Shown here piece by piece: positions 38,848-47,627 of a DNA stretch of 64,000 nt. The stretch's first letter is position 1, and every line of letters begins with the position of its first letter. The translations under genes were made by a program, and so were the position numbers. Source of the DNA: a virus; IMG/VR virus record IMGVR_UViG_3300027969_000074, positions 1 to 64,000 of that record; one strand, written 5' to 3'. Under the pieces are notes generated by a model. That model worked only from the letters and a program-made list of their open reading frames with translations. It did not search any database and was not told the origin of the DNA.

Positions 38848-39862
38848 TAAGTCTACCTGAAATAAGGAAAAGATCTTTGATCGTGAAGCTGTCTGACGAA
38901 AAAATTGAACTGGATAATATTGATCCACATTTAGGGCAGACAGTAGTTAGGGCACTTTCTCTTGAACCTTGCATTAGTTCAGCAAACTTAGTAACAAATG
39001 TAAATTTGTTAAGGTGCCAGCCAAAGGTTTCAGATTGAATTGATGCATATTCAGGTTGACCAAATTTAGACCAATCCTGTACAAGATAAGGCGCAATTTT
39101 AATAAATGACTTATCGATTGTTTTACCCTGGGCTTTAGCTTCAGAAATTCGTTTACGAAGTCTTTCAATTACACCAAGGGTTGGCATATACAAATAAAAA
39201 GTCTCATTTAATTTTGGAGAAACTACTTCAAAACAGCGATATTGCGCAGAATACCATTGGTTAATTTCTTCAGGCATTTCAAATAACTGTAACATAGTAC
39301 TCTTAACTTTAACATCATCTGACCAACCGCCGTCTTCAGAACAGGTTTGAGTACACTCCATTTTTGTGGAAAGTTCATTTTGTCCTTCAGGAAAAGTAAT
39401 TTCATGGATTATAAAAATAATATAGAGACGATCGACTTCAACAATATCTCTCCAAGTTAACCAAGATTGACCACCTTTAATTTTAAATCTGGTACACTTT
39501 TCAATAATAAAATTTAATTTATCATCAATGTCCAATACGTCAGACTCATCAATAGTAGACCATTGTCTGATTTCAGAAACAGTTGCTGCTCTAATTGTTA
39601 ATTCTGAACCGTCTGCATAGAACATACCCTTCGATGGCAAATTCTCTAATGGAATATTTTTCCAATAATTATCGTTTGCGCCAGAAACAGTTGAAATAGG
39701 TTGAAGTGAAATTGCTTGACCTAAACTGTTTATTGAAGAACCTGGTTCAACTGGTTTAGAATTGATTTGTCCATTTGTATTTTTGCCGTACTTTGCATCT
39801 TCCTTTTCTAAAAAGGCCAATGCTTCATCCTCCACAATCGGAGTGTTAGTGTCTTCTGCCAT
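38834..39862 (-). CDS. T4 gp26-like baseplate hub protein
   Basis: This 342-residue protein resembles the T4 baseplate hub/assembly family (PF12322 type). NIPLENLPSKGMFYADGSELTIRAATVSEIRQWS (about 69-102) is the LPSKG-x-x-Y...I-R-x-x-T-x-x-E signature. A C-terminal CPKCGS (about 308-313) and a Cys pair in the middle suggest a bound metal. Helical segments in the distal half would contact other hub subunits. Upstream is an unrecognised 150-residue protein. Assignment rests on the signature only. Confidence 0.65.
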   Translation of the reverse strand: MAEDTNTPIVEDEALAFLEKEDAKYGKNTNGQINSKPVEPGSSINSLGQAISLQPISTVSGANDNYWKNIPLENLPSKGMFYADGSELTIRAATVSEIRQWSTIDESDVLDIDDKLNFIIEKCTRFKIKGGQSWLTWRDIVEVDRLYIIFIIHEITFPEGQNELSTKMECTQTCSEDGGWSDDVKVKSTMLQLFEMPEEINQWYSAQYRCFEVVSPKLNETFYLYMPTLGVIERLRKRISEAKAQGKTIDKSFIKIAPYLVQDWSKFGQPEYASIQSETFGWHLNKFTFVTKFAELMQGSRESALTTVCPKCGSILSSSIFSSDSFTIKDLFLISGRLNELI

Positions 39863-39882
39863 TAAATACTTTGTTTATTAAA

Positions 39883-40335
39883 TTATATCAAAAACTCTAG
39901 AAAGGTTTTTGCTAGATGTGAATTGGACTCATTCAGTTTAGATAGAGTCTCTGGATAAACCTCAACTAATTTCATTGAATTAGTATCTCTAATGAAAGCC
40001 CTAATTGTTTTGTGCTTAGTATCGATTTTAAAACTATCGAATTTTCCAATAATACTATCTGGATTACCTTTGGCATTTTTAAAGGTTGAGTTAACAACTA
40101 CTCCTCCAATGCGTGAACCTTTTTTAAATAAGTTATTAAGCTTCTTTATTTCTTGGTCAAAATCATCAACTTCAATTTGTTGAGGTAATGATAGATCGGA
40201 TAGAGGTAATAGATGAACTGATATACCGTTTGTAAAACCGCTACGATTTGACACAAAGCTAAAGTCACCTCTTCCGTAAAAAGGCAGGCCTTTCATTGCT
40301 TGTTGTCTTTGACCGAAGGTTAATACTGGTACCAT
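39883..40335 (-). CDS. Hypothetical virion-region protein, 150 aa
   Basis: Unrecognised. The start (MVPVLTFGQRQQAMKGLPFYGRGDFSF) is aromatic-rich; the middle has helix LPQQIEVDDFDQEIKKLNNLFKK; the end carries a beta stretch (SFKIDTKHKTIRAFIRD). It shares a stop-start contact with the gene upstream at 40335, so it is coupled in the structural operon. Confidence 0.5.
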   Translation of the reverse strand: MVPVLTFGQRQQAMKGLPFYGRGDFSFVSNRSGFTNGISVHLLPLSDLSLPQQIEVDDFDQEIKKLNNLFKKGSRIGGVVVNSTFKNAKGNPDSIIGKFDSFKIDTKHKTIRAFIRDTNSMKLVEVYPETLSKLNESNSHLAKTFLEFLI

Positions 40336-40667
40336 TATCTGCTAAAAGTAGAAGGAATTGCAAGTAGTACTACTGTAACTCCACTATCGACTGTTATTTT
40401 TGAAATTACTGAATAGAATGTATCACCGGCATTAAGTCTAATATCTACTCCATCTCCAGTTATTCCCTGGGCCGCAGTTTTTACATTTACCGAAATTGCT
40501 GAACTGCCTGGATTATGAATTCCAAAAAATGTATCAGTATAATAGCCTACTCCAGTATCTAAATCAGTAATATTTCTAGAACTTTGATTAACAAAGACTG
40601 GCGTATAATCAGTTCCATTATCTGCATCTGTGTGGGTTTTTAAAATTTTAGCAATAGTATTATTCAT
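40335..40667 (-). CDS. Small beta-rich virion protein
   Basis: This 110-residue protein is beta-rich (FFGIHNPGSSAISVNVKTAAQ, then DIRLNAGDTFYSVISKITV). It looks like a small beta-sandwich of the kind used for decoration or fibre-tip proteins. A similar short beta protein occurs at 59712-59951. No family is assigned. Confidence 0.5.
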   Translation of the reverse strand: MNNTIAKILKTHTDADNGTDYTPVFVNQSSRNITDLDTGVGYYTDTFFGIHNPGSSAISVNVKTAAQGITGDGVDIRLNAGDTFYSVISKITVDSGVTVVLLAIPSTFSR

Positions 40668-40682
40668 TTGGTTTTAATATTT

Positions 40683-41402
40683 TTAGCAAGCACAATTGTT
40701 TGGATCGTTATTGCTTTTTACATAGACTATTAAACCTGATACCTTAATACTGAAATTAGGATTAGGATTAGTTATCTCTATCTTATTTATTAGGTTATTT
40801 GCGTTAAGTGTCTCAGGGTTACTGAAATGAGAAAAGAATTGAGAAACCGGTAAAGTAATATCGCTGATTGCGCCATTATTAAAAGCTCCTAATAATATGT
40901 TACTTGACATGTTTGCTGGAAGAACAGTTTCTCCCATTTTATCAGTCTTTGGATACTCGATATACAATAGACAGCCTCGGCTATAGGTTTTATCGTTTGT
41001 TAAAATATAATATTCTGGAGATAAATTGGTACCAGCATGAGGAATACGCTCGGTGTTTAACCCAAATGGATAGTCTAGGTCAACTGAAATAAAATCGCCT
41101 GGATGAGCTGGGTCTGGATCCCCTGGAATAACTGAGCTAATTTGATTCCCTAAATCATTATCAAACACTGATAAAGTATCGCCTGCGCAAACTTCAAAGT
41201 TAATTACTTGATAACTATCAACTGGATAAAGAAAGTCCTTTAGATTACATAAGCTTGCTTCAGACTGCCCTTTATTGTAGATATTAAAACATTTGTCTAA
41301 TAACTTTAAGACCTTTTTAGTTGGGTCACCTGCACATAGATTCGCAAAAGAATTATTAAATCTTTTTGCAATTGGATCATCTTGAAAATTAATATAGGCC
41401 AT
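40683..41402 (-). CDS. Hypothetical virion-region protein, 239 aa
   Basis: Unrecognised. There is an N-terminal helical part (IAKRFNNSFANLCAGDPTKKVLKLLDKCF, 11-39) and a beta-rich C-terminal part ending SIKVSGLIVYVKSNNDPNNCAC. Six or more Cys are spread through it. It is preceded by a four-helix membrane protein gene 15 bases upstream. It is a plausible structural protein by context only. Confidence 0.5.
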   Translation of the reverse strand: MAYINFQDDPIAKRFNNSFANLCAGDPTKKVLKLLDKCFNIYNKGQSEASLCNLKDFLYPVDSYQVINFEVCAGDTLSVFDNDLGNQISSVIPGDPDPAHPGDFISVDLDYPFGLNTERIPHAGTNLSPEYYILTNDKTYSRGCLLYIEYPKTDKMGETVLPANMSSNILLGAFNNGAISDITLPVSQFFSHFSNPETLNANNLINKIEITNPNPNFSIKVSGLIVYVKSNNDPNNCAC

Positions 41403-41417
41403 TCATAGTAGACTTTT

Positions 41418-42191
41418 TTAAGGACGATCGTTAAACATTATTTTACCAGAACCTGGATTACTCCCTCTAGCTAATTCTTTGTCTATTTTTCGTTCTCTTT
41501 GTATATTATTATCTACCTTAGGTTCTTCCGCAATTTCTTGAACATCAACTGCAGTTTTAGAAACCTCATTTAGGTCAGGTTCATTAATTTCAGCTGGTTT
41601 AACATCCGGCATTTCAATACTGATTTTAGAAAGATATGACGGTTCAGCTGGTTGAGTAGTAGTTTCAACCGGCTGTTCAGCTATAATAGCTGGAGTTTCT
41701 TTAGCTACTTGAGTAACGGCATCAGTAATTTGAGGATTAACAATCTCACCTACTTTATTATCAGGTTTAATATAGTCAACTAATGATTTAATAAATCCAA
41801 GTGCAACAATTGGTAAAATTGCGCCGCTTACAATAGACAGAACTCGTTTTTGATAAATTAGCTCTTCCTCAACTAGTCCAAATAATTCTATCCAACCTTG
41901 GAAATTGGTTAAATGAACGTATGCGTAATACATATTTCCCATTGCCTGCATTGCAGTCAATAGTATGAAAAGTCCCCAAACAATACCCTTATTCATTTTA
42001 TCAAGGGTAATAATTGAGGCAAGTGACGCTGCTGCTCCAACCTCAAATGCAATTGCTAGACTTATTGCTAGCCACTTAGGATTAGACATGCTAAAGAAAT
42101 CAATAACGTGAATTGTTGAAATTATTGAAACTAGCAAGTATAACGTAACAAACGTACCTATTATAAAATAACTAACTGCCTTCTTGCTCAT
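41418..42191 (-). CDS. Polytopic membrane protein
   Basis: This 257-residue protein has four membrane segments in the first 140 residues: SYFIIGTFVTLYLLVSIIST (8-27), WLAISLAIAFEVGAAASLASI (40-60), GIVWGLFILLTAMQAMGNMYY (69-89) and VLSIVSGAILPIVALGFI (117-134). A long Pro/Glu-rich cytoplasmic tail follows. No family is recognised. It lies in the late block beside two other membrane-linked proteins (42191-43016), hinting at a lysis or envelope-remodelling cluster. Confidence 0.6.
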   Translation of the reverse strand: MSKKAVSYFIIGTFVTLYLLVSIISTIHVIDFFSMSNPKWLAISLAIAFEVGAAASLASIITLDKMNKGIVWGLFILLTAMQAMGNMYYAYVHLTNFQGWIELFGLVEEELIYQKRVLSIVSGAILPIVALGFIKSLVDYIKPDNKVGEIVNPQITDAVTQVAKETPAIIAEQPVETTTQPAEPSYLSKISIEMPDVKPAEINEPDLNEVSKTAVDVQEIAEEPKVDNNIQRERKIDKELARGSNPGSGKIMFNDRP

Positions 42192-42481
42192 TATTTAGCA
42201 GATTCTAATTTTTTAATTTCTGAATCAATTTCAGATTGACGATTAACATCAAGGATTTTACGATCAGTCGATTGGATCATGCGTTTTTCAGCTTTTAATC
42301 CTTCAATTTCGAGGTACTTATTAAGCTCTTTAGTAGTACAAATTGAATCTAGTTGAGAATTTGTAATTTTTTCCTGTTTTTCAATTTTAGAAAGTCTACT
42401 GGAATTATTACATTGTTGAACAAACACTATTAGCATAAATGCCAATATAAATTTTTCAAAATGAAGTTTAATAAAATTCAT
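42191..42481 (-). CDS. Single-pass membrane protein with coiled coil
   Basis: This 96-residue protein has one N-terminal hydrophobic segment (FILAFMLIVFVQQC, about 11-24) and a charged helical remainder (SRLSKIEKQEKITNSQL, SEIDSEIKKLES). The Cys at the end of the segment might be lipidated, though the lipobox is poor. The architecture is spanin-like. It shares a start-stop contact with the polytopic membrane protein gene and has motif B upstream. Confidence 0.55.
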   Translation of the reverse strand: MNFIKLHFEKFILAFMLIVFVQQCNNSSRLSKIEKQEKITNSQLDSICTTKELNKYLEIEGLKAEKRMIQSTDRKILDVNRQSEIDSEIKKLESAK

Positions 42482-42500
42482 GGTTAAAATATCTTTTTTG

Positions 42501-42510
42501 GTTATTTATT
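42501..42510 (-). promoter_or_regulatory. Motif B (late-type) promoter box
   Basis: AATAAATAAC on the minus strand, 19 bases upstream of the ATG at 42481. Confidence 0.5.
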
Positions 42511-43016
42511 TACTTGGTAGTTAGTTTATTTGTTATCCACAGTTGCACATCAGCATTATTGTGATAAACCCATAGCCCGGTGCTAATTGCATAATATAAA
42601 GCAGCACCAAACACGATAACTCTAAAGAAATCTGATCTTTCTGAGAAAACTTTACACTTTACCCAAACTAAATAGGCATAATAATCAGCAGATTTAATCC
42701 GTTTGGTTGAAATATCAACTATTTCAGTAAGATTTAGGTCTGCAAATTTATTTTGAAATTTAGCAACTGAGTCAAATACTCTACTTTTTTCAAGATCAAT
42801 TAAATCGCCAGTTGCCAATAGGGTTTCTGGCTCCAAGTTAATAACATAATATACACGCTTGAGTAAATCAGCTCTCATTTTAAAGCCTTTAATAAAACCT
42901 GACTCTTCCAGCTCAGTTATTTTCTTTCTATAAAAAAGATAATTGCTGATGTCTTTTGCAATTAATTTAGCTGACCTAAATGCATCAACTGGGTTTAAAT
43001 AGTTAAGTAGTTTCAT
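42510..43016 (-). CDS. Helical protein with C-terminal membrane segment
   Basis: This 168-residue protein is helical throughout, with a hydrophobic stretch at about 131-149 (FRVIVFGAALYYAISTGLWVY). It is unrecognised. It lies 2 bases after the sigma-factor gene and is probably co-transcribed with it; an anti-sigma-like membrane partner is conceivable but unsupported. Confidence 0.55.
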   Translation of the reverse strand: MKLLNYLNPVDAFRSAKLIAKDISNYLFYRKKITELEESGFIKGFKMRADLLKRVYYVINLEPETLLATGDLIDLEKSRVFDSVAKFQNKFADLNLTEIVDISTKRIKSADYYAYLVWVKCKVFSERSDFFRVIVFGAALYYAISTGLWVYHNNADVQLWITNKLTTK

Positions 43017-43018
43017 AA

Positions 43019-43645
43019 TTAAAAATATTCTTCGAGTTTATCGACCATGTGTGGGTTTTTAGTTAACACAGCCTCTTTTAACATTTTACGAGCTTTTCTG
43101 ATTTTGGTTTTAACCGTATTCAAATTCATTTCGTATTTCTCAGCAATCTCATTACCTCGCATATGATGCAATTCCTTATCAATTAATATTGATTTTTCAA
43201 TACATTCAGGCAAAGCATTAATTTCAAATCTAGTCATATTATATAAATCATCGAAGTACACTTCTTTTTCAAAAGTATAGGCTGAATCATCTAATATATT
43301 TAAAGGTTTTGTTAAATTATCTAGGCTTGTTGCATATTGTTGTTTTAATTTATGCTGATGAAGTAGTGCTTCATTTTTTGCAATTGTGTAAATCCAGGTC
43401 GTAAATCGATAGTTATCGCTATAAGACGCAATTCCTTTAAATATTTTAAAAAGGGTGTTGTGTAACACCTCATCAGTTTCATCCGAATCATTAAAAAATT
43501 TCCAAATAAAATATTTTAACTTTGGATACATAATTGAGGCTAGTCGGTTCCGATCTTTTTCTGTGTATTTACCTGACTTAATAATTTCAGCCAGGCTTTG
43601 CATTTCGTCGTTTAATTGCTTATTCAGTAGATCGTATGCGCTCAT
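43019..43645 (-). CDS. ECF-like sigma factor, candidate late sigma
   Basis: This 208-residue protein has the two-domain layout of group 4 sigma factors. Region 2 spans about 25-95, with LKYFIWKFFNDSDETDEVLHNTLFKIFKGI and the -10-recognition stretch YRFTTWIYTIAKNEALLHQHK. Region 4 spans about 140-195, with MRGNEIAEKYEMNLNTVKTKIRKARKML, a helix-turn-helix for the -35. T4 uses a similarly small sigma (gp55) for late promoters. The window carries a late-type box, motif B, for which this is the obvious reader. It sits in the packaging operon between PhoH and membrane protein genes. Confidence 0.85.
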   Translation of the reverse strand: MSAYDLLNKQLNDEMQSLAEIIKSGKYTEKDRNRLASIMYPKLKYFIWKFFNDSDETDEVLHNTLFKIFKGIASYSDNYRFTTWIYTIAKNEALLHQHKLKQQYATSLDNLTKPLNILDDSAYTFEKEVYFDDLYNMTRFEINALPECIEKSILIDKELHHMRGNEIAEKYEMNLNTVKTKIRKARKMLKEAVLTKNPHMVDKLEEYF

Positions 43646-43654
43646 TTAATTAGT

Positions 43655-44377
43655 TTAGTTGGTGTATTTATTGGGGTTTGCAGATTTCCATTTATCATAT
43701 CTTTCGGTTATCTGAATTAGTATTTTATTTCTCACAATATCTTCGTCTTTAAATGTATGCACACTTAACCCATTGATTCCGCTAAGCAATTCAATAAAAT
43801 CAGGTAAAGCTACTTTACTCTTTGCTATATCATATTGGCTTACGTCTCCACATATTAATACCTTAGAATCTTTACCCATCCTAGTAATGAATAGCATTAA
43901 CTGTTTAAAATCAGCATTTTGAGCTTCATCTAAAATCATTAAACAATTATCAAATGTTGCACCTCTCATATAGGCAAGAGGCCTAAATTCAATAATTCCA
44001 GTTGCTTCTAACCAACCAACATTATTAGGATCATTTAATAATTTTACCAAATTAGATCGATAACTTTCCATAAATGGATCAATTTTATCCTTTATTTCTC
44101 CCGGCAAGAATCCAAGCTTCTCTCCAGACTCCTGAATTGGTTTAGATAAGATAATTTTTTTAATTTTTCCACCTAGGTAAAGTTTGAGTGCAGCTAAGCA
44201 TGCAGTAAAAGTTTTACTTGTACCTGCTGGTCCATAACACAAAGTGATGTCACTAGACATGATCTTTTGTAAATAATCGGACTGCGAAGGTTTTAAATTA
44301 ATTTGCCTTAACTCTTTTTCAGTTAATTCAGGTTTAAACGATTGAGCCTTTCTTTTTGATTGTAGTTTTTCAGCCAT
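43655..44377 (-). CDS. phoH: PhoH-like ATPase
   Basis: This 240-residue P-loop protein has Walker A GPAGTSKT (49-56) and Walker B CLMILDEAQNA (about 135-145), plus LSKPIQESGEKLGFLPGEIKDKIDPF (about 78-103), the PhoH family hallmark. PhoH proteins are common in phages and are thought to act on RNA (helicase-like). I start at the ATG at 44377, which overlaps the upstream stop by 8 bases; a longer frame to 44479 would run far into that gene. Confidence 0.92.
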   Translation of the reverse strand: MAEKLQSKRKAQSFKPELTEKELRQINLKPSQSDYLQKIMSSDITLCYGPAGTSKTFTACLAALKLYLGGKIKKIILSKPIQESGEKLGFLPGEIKDKIDPFMESYRSNLVKLLNDPNNVGWLEATGIIEFRPLAYMRGATFDNCLMILDEAQNADFKQLMLFITRMGKDSKVLICGDVSQYDIAKSKVALPDFIELLSGINGLSVHTFKDEDIVRNKILIQITERYDKWKSANPNKYTN

Positions 44378-44675
44378 TAGATTTAGTGATTCTTTTTTTT
44401 GTTTTAATATTAATCTTATCCAATAATTTTTGACATTTTGAACAAGATTCGTAATCTTCAATTTGCTTGTAAAATGCAAGTGCTTTAGTCAAGCAGTCCG
44501 GCCAATCTTTACGGTCAGCAATAACGTCTAATTCTTCATCGACGATTTTCAGTTTTTTAATATAGATATGGGCCCTCTTTTCAGAAAAGGCTAACTCTAT
44601 TTGGGCAACTACTATATCAAAAATTTGTTTTTTGTTAGTGCCATAGTCGAATTTTAAAAAATCATCATGTTTCAT
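44370..44675 (-). CDS. Hypothetical protein between terminase and PhoH
   Basis: This is a 101-residue basic helical protein starting MKHDDFLKFDYGTNKKQIFD at 44675, 11 bases inside the terminase gene. An in-frame start at 44711 is less likely. A late Cys pair (SCSKCQKLL) may bind metal. No family recognised. Confidence 0.55.
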   Translation of the reverse strand: MKHDDFLKFDYGTNKKQIFDIVVAQIELAFSEKRAHIYIKKLKIVDEELDVIADRKDWPDCLTKALAFYKQIEDYESCSKCQKLLDKINIKTKKRITKSNG

Positions 44676-46635
44676 AGCCTGACTTTGAATTATTTCCGTA
44701 GAATGCATCACGCGTTCTTTTTATTTGGTCTATTGTCATTTCATCAAATACATTAACCATTTTGCCAGGTTTTTTAACCTCAGCCGTTGTATTTAATTCT
44801 CTTAAGGCTGAGTGATCGTAACCTGAAGAATTTCCAAGATAAGCTTCGCCTAAATATAATGAATATACTTTTGACAAATAATCTTTAGGTAGTCTATCAA
44901 GTTCGTCATTTACTAATTCCCAAAAGTTTGGTGATTCAAAGAATGCTGCCGTTTCAACACACGTAATTGCTAAATCGTCATTGCCACTTTGACTTCGGTA
45001 ATTACCATTGCTGGATCGGCCAAATGCACCAAGCTCATGAACTGTTTTATGTTCATTTGGTAAAATTTTATTTACTGCAGCTAGATATTTAAAGCGCTCA
45101 CAATATTTAGTCTTATTTGTCTCTGTCATCTTTAACCCAGGTTTCCAATTTATTGAAGTGGTTGTGTGCTTTGAGTGAATTACTTGACCTGGCCAAAAAT
45201 CCTCGTTTTGTGTTAGCTTATCCATTACCCATTCGCCTTTATGGTTAAGCTCAATTAAAAGTTTAACTTTTTCAGGATTAAAGATATTATACAACAAATG
45301 TTCTAAAGTATTACAATATTCGTTAATATCTTTTTTGTTTGACCTAAAAGTTGCAACTTGCACCAGCGTAAAAATATCACCTTCATTTTTAATAAAGTCT
45401 TTTACTTGATCTAGCATTTTTAACGGAAGTGCTGCTAACTTAAAGATATTAATTACTGAATAATCTCTACCCAATCCGTCAGCCGTGTCAATTGCAAAAA
45501 TATAGTTATTACCATCGTTTTTAATATCGTCTGGTGTTAATTTGGCAAGGTTTGGGTGAACGGTAAAGCCGTCTAATAGTACTAAATGCTCTGGGCTTTG
45601 AGCCCATTCTGGGGTGATATATGATGTGCGTAAATTAAATATTTTCTTAAGATCCTTTGATGGTAATAGCAACTTATCTGATGAAAAGAATTGTAGCCCA
45701 TATTCCTGATTAAAGTCTTCTTCTGATCCTAAGTTTGCAATGGTTGCCTGCTTCCATTCATCATCTCTACCTGGAACTTGCCACCAATCTACTCGTAACG
45801 GAACGTATGTATTATTACCGTTCATTGCATCCATGTAAATATCATAGAATCGGTTCATACCATTTGGTGTTGAAGTTATTATAATCTTTGAATTGGATGA
45901 GGCTGAAATTGTAGGATAAATTGCTCGATAAAAGAAATCAAGATAGGATGGGTTAATATGAGCAAACTCATCAATGTAGAGTACGTGAATTGTAAAACCA
46001 ATACCTGTATTTTTAGTGGTAGTACGACCAATTAATCGGCAACCATTGTCAAATTTCATTGACATTACATTATTTGAAATACAGCCAGGTTTTAGGAAGA
46101 ACGGTAGATTTTCAAGTACTGATTTAATTTTATCTAGAACCTCTTTAGTGGTTGATGCAATATTTGCTACAGCCAATACGTTTTTATCAGTATGGAATAT
46201 TAAGTACCAGGCAATAAATACGCCAGACATTACGGTCTTTCCAATTTGACGACTTGCCATTAAGCAATTAAATCGATTATTCTTAAATGATCGGATAATT
46301 TCTTCTTGATAGTCACGTAAGATGATTTGCTCAATACCTTGCTCCTGCATTACTTGAGCATATTTACCGGCAAAGTAAACTGGGTCGGCTTTACATTTTC
46401 GGATTTCTTCAAGCTCTTCTGGAGTATATTCAAATACAATATTTGCCTTTTTCCAAACTGGATCATTATCTTTAAATGGGGAATTTTTGATTGTTTTAAT
46501 ATCAATCACGCCATTTTCAAAATCATCAAGTAACTGTTGTACCTTAACGGTTGTCCAAATCGCACTATTTTCCTGGTCAAGGTCGGAAAGCTTCATCTGA
46601 GTTCTACTTCCGCTATTTGCTATAAAATCTTTCAT
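44665..46635 (-). CDS. terL: Terminase large subunit (T4 gp17-like)
   Basis: This 656-residue protein is the motor that drives DNA into the head and cuts the concatemer. The ATPase has Walker A MASRQIGKT (about 126-134) and Walker B VLYIDEFAH (about 218-226), followed by the coupling motif IIITSTPNG. The RNase H-like nuclease has FAIDTADGLGRDYS (about 380-393) with the first metal Asp, and further acidic residues near 465 (LLIELNHKGEW) and near 580 (NDDLAI). Both domains look complete and no intein is seen. It is coupled with the putative small subunit upstream (4-base overlap). Confidence 0.96.
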   Translation of the reverse strand: MKDFIANSGSRTQMKLSDLDQENSAIWTTVKVQQLLDDFENGVIDIKTIKNSPFKDNDPVWKKANIVFEYTPEELEEIRKCKADPVYFAGKYAQVMQEQGIEQIILRDYQEEIIRSFKNNRFNCLMASRQIGKTVMSGVFIAWYLIFHTDKNVLAVANIASTTKEVLDKIKSVLENLPFFLKPGCISNNVMSMKFDNGCRLIGRTTTKNTGIGFTIHVLYIDEFAHINPSYLDFFYRAIYPTISASSNSKIIITSTPNGMNRFYDIYMDAMNGNNTYVPLRVDWWQVPGRDDEWKQATIANLGSEEDFNQEYGLQFFSSDKLLLPSKDLKKIFNLRTSYITPEWAQSPEHLVLLDGFTVHPNLAKLTPDDIKNDGNNYIFAIDTADGLGRDYSVINIFKLAALPLKMLDQVKDFIKNEGDIFTLVQVATFRSNKKDINEYCNTLEHLLYNIFNPEKVKLLIELNHKGEWVMDKLTQNEDFWPGQVIHSKHTTTSINWKPGLKMTETNKTKYCERFKYLAAVNKILPNEHKTVHELGAFGRSSNGNYRSQSGNDDLAITCVETAAFFESPNFWELVNDELDRLPKDYLSKVYSLYLGEAYLGNSSGYDHSALRELNTTAEVKKPGKMVNVFDEMTIDQIKRTRDAFYGNNSKSGYET

Positions 46636-47378
46636 ATTAATGAATTGACGTCATCCATATAGTCGATATCGCTATCTTCCGTAATAATAACATTGGATAC
46701 TCCACGTTCTATCATAACTTCAGCCTTTCGACCTGGGTGAGTTAAGTGCCTAGAGTCAGAAGTATCTTCTTCTATTTCAAGGGCGTCAATTTCTTTTATT
46801 AAATTTTTAGTTCCAGCCGTGATGTAGTAATCGCTTGAGCTTTGAGGTATTGCTCTTGCTTGAGGTCCGGCTCCGCCTGAATCTTTTTGAGCTATATCTT
46901 GATTTACCTTTTTATAAGTATCCTCTAGGAATAGCATGTAATTTGCTTGAGTTTTTACAACAGCTGTTAATTTATCCTGAAGTTGTCCAAATACTTCAAA
47001 TAATCTAGGATGAGTATTTCCTTGATTAATTTCTTCAGTTATTTTTTCAATTGCCATGCGGATGGTTTTTAACTGAAAGAATATATTTTGAATACTTGAA
47101 TTATCAAGCATCTGTTTTTGTTTAATGTATTCGTGCTGGTCTAATACACCAAGATCTACATAGAACGATAGAAGAGAGTCAGTAATATTTTTAGCCTGCC
47201 TTTCAAAGACTGAGTTCATTTCAATAAAATCTAATGGTGGAGCGGCTGCAATTTCAGCAAGCTGCTCATCAATATTATTGTCTTCCTGATTAGGTCCACC
47301 GGAATAGGTGCTTAATAGTGATTCAAGCTCTCCCTTAATTTGAGCCTTTTTTTCCTTTGAGAATACTGGTCCAGCCAT
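46632..47378 (-). CDS. Putative terminase small subunit or packaging accessory
   Basis: This 248-residue acidic protein directly precedes the large terminase with a 4-base overlap, the position of the small subunit in many phages. The centre is a long helical/coiled-coil region (about 55-165; IRMAIEKITEEINQGN, EVFGQLQDKLTAVVKTQANYMLFLEDTYKKV), as in T4 gp16. The C-terminus is acidic (EDSDIDYMDDVNSLI). No clear helix-turn-helix is visible. The call rests on place and shape. Confidence 0.5.
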   Translation of the reverse strand: MAGPVFSKEKKAQIKGELESLLSTYSGGPNQEDNNIDEQLAEIAAAPPLDFIEMNSVFERQAKNITDSLLSFYVDLGVLDQHEYIKQKQMLDNSSIQNIFFQLKTIRMAIEKITEEINQGNTHPRLFEVFGQLQDKLTAVVKTQANYMLFLEDTYKKVNQDIAQKDSGGAGPQARAIPQSSSDYYITAGTKNLIKEIDALEIEEDTSDSRHLTHPGRKAEVMIERGVSNVIITEDSDIDYMDDVNSLI

Positions 47379-47381
47379 ACA

Positions 47382-47627
47382 TTAGTTTAGTCGATTTTCA
47401 TTCTTATCTAGCGCAGGATTTGCGAATATTTTAATTTGTTTAACTGCTTCGATATGCTCGTAAATGTAAGCTTCAATATATGCAATAAACGAATCTAATA
47501 TCGGGTTTGCTCCAAACATTTGATTTGAAAGGACTCGTTTCATTAAGTTATCTTTATACATATAACCCAGATGAAGACGTCGGTCTTTTCTATTATACAC
47601 CTTTTGGTACAGAGAGTTTCTTATCAT
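47382..47627 (-). CDS. Small hypothetical protein
   Basis: This 81-residue protein has a basic N-terminal half (YNRKDRRLHLGYMYKDNLMKR) and a helical rest (SFIAYIEAYIYEHIEAVKQIKIF). It is unrecognised. It overlaps the baseplate gene upstream by 4 bases and is followed by the putative small terminase after 3 bases. Confidence 0.55.
   Translation of the reverse strand: MIRNSLYQKVYNRKDRRLHLGYMYKDNLMKRVLSNQMFGANPILDSFIAYIEAYIYEHIEAVKQIKIFANPALDKNENRLN

Noticed and set aside
43671-43681. Motif B-like CCAATAAATAC upstream of the sigma gene (minus strand)
   Set aside because: It lies inside the PhoH coding region and departs from the consensus; AT-rich codons make such matches common.
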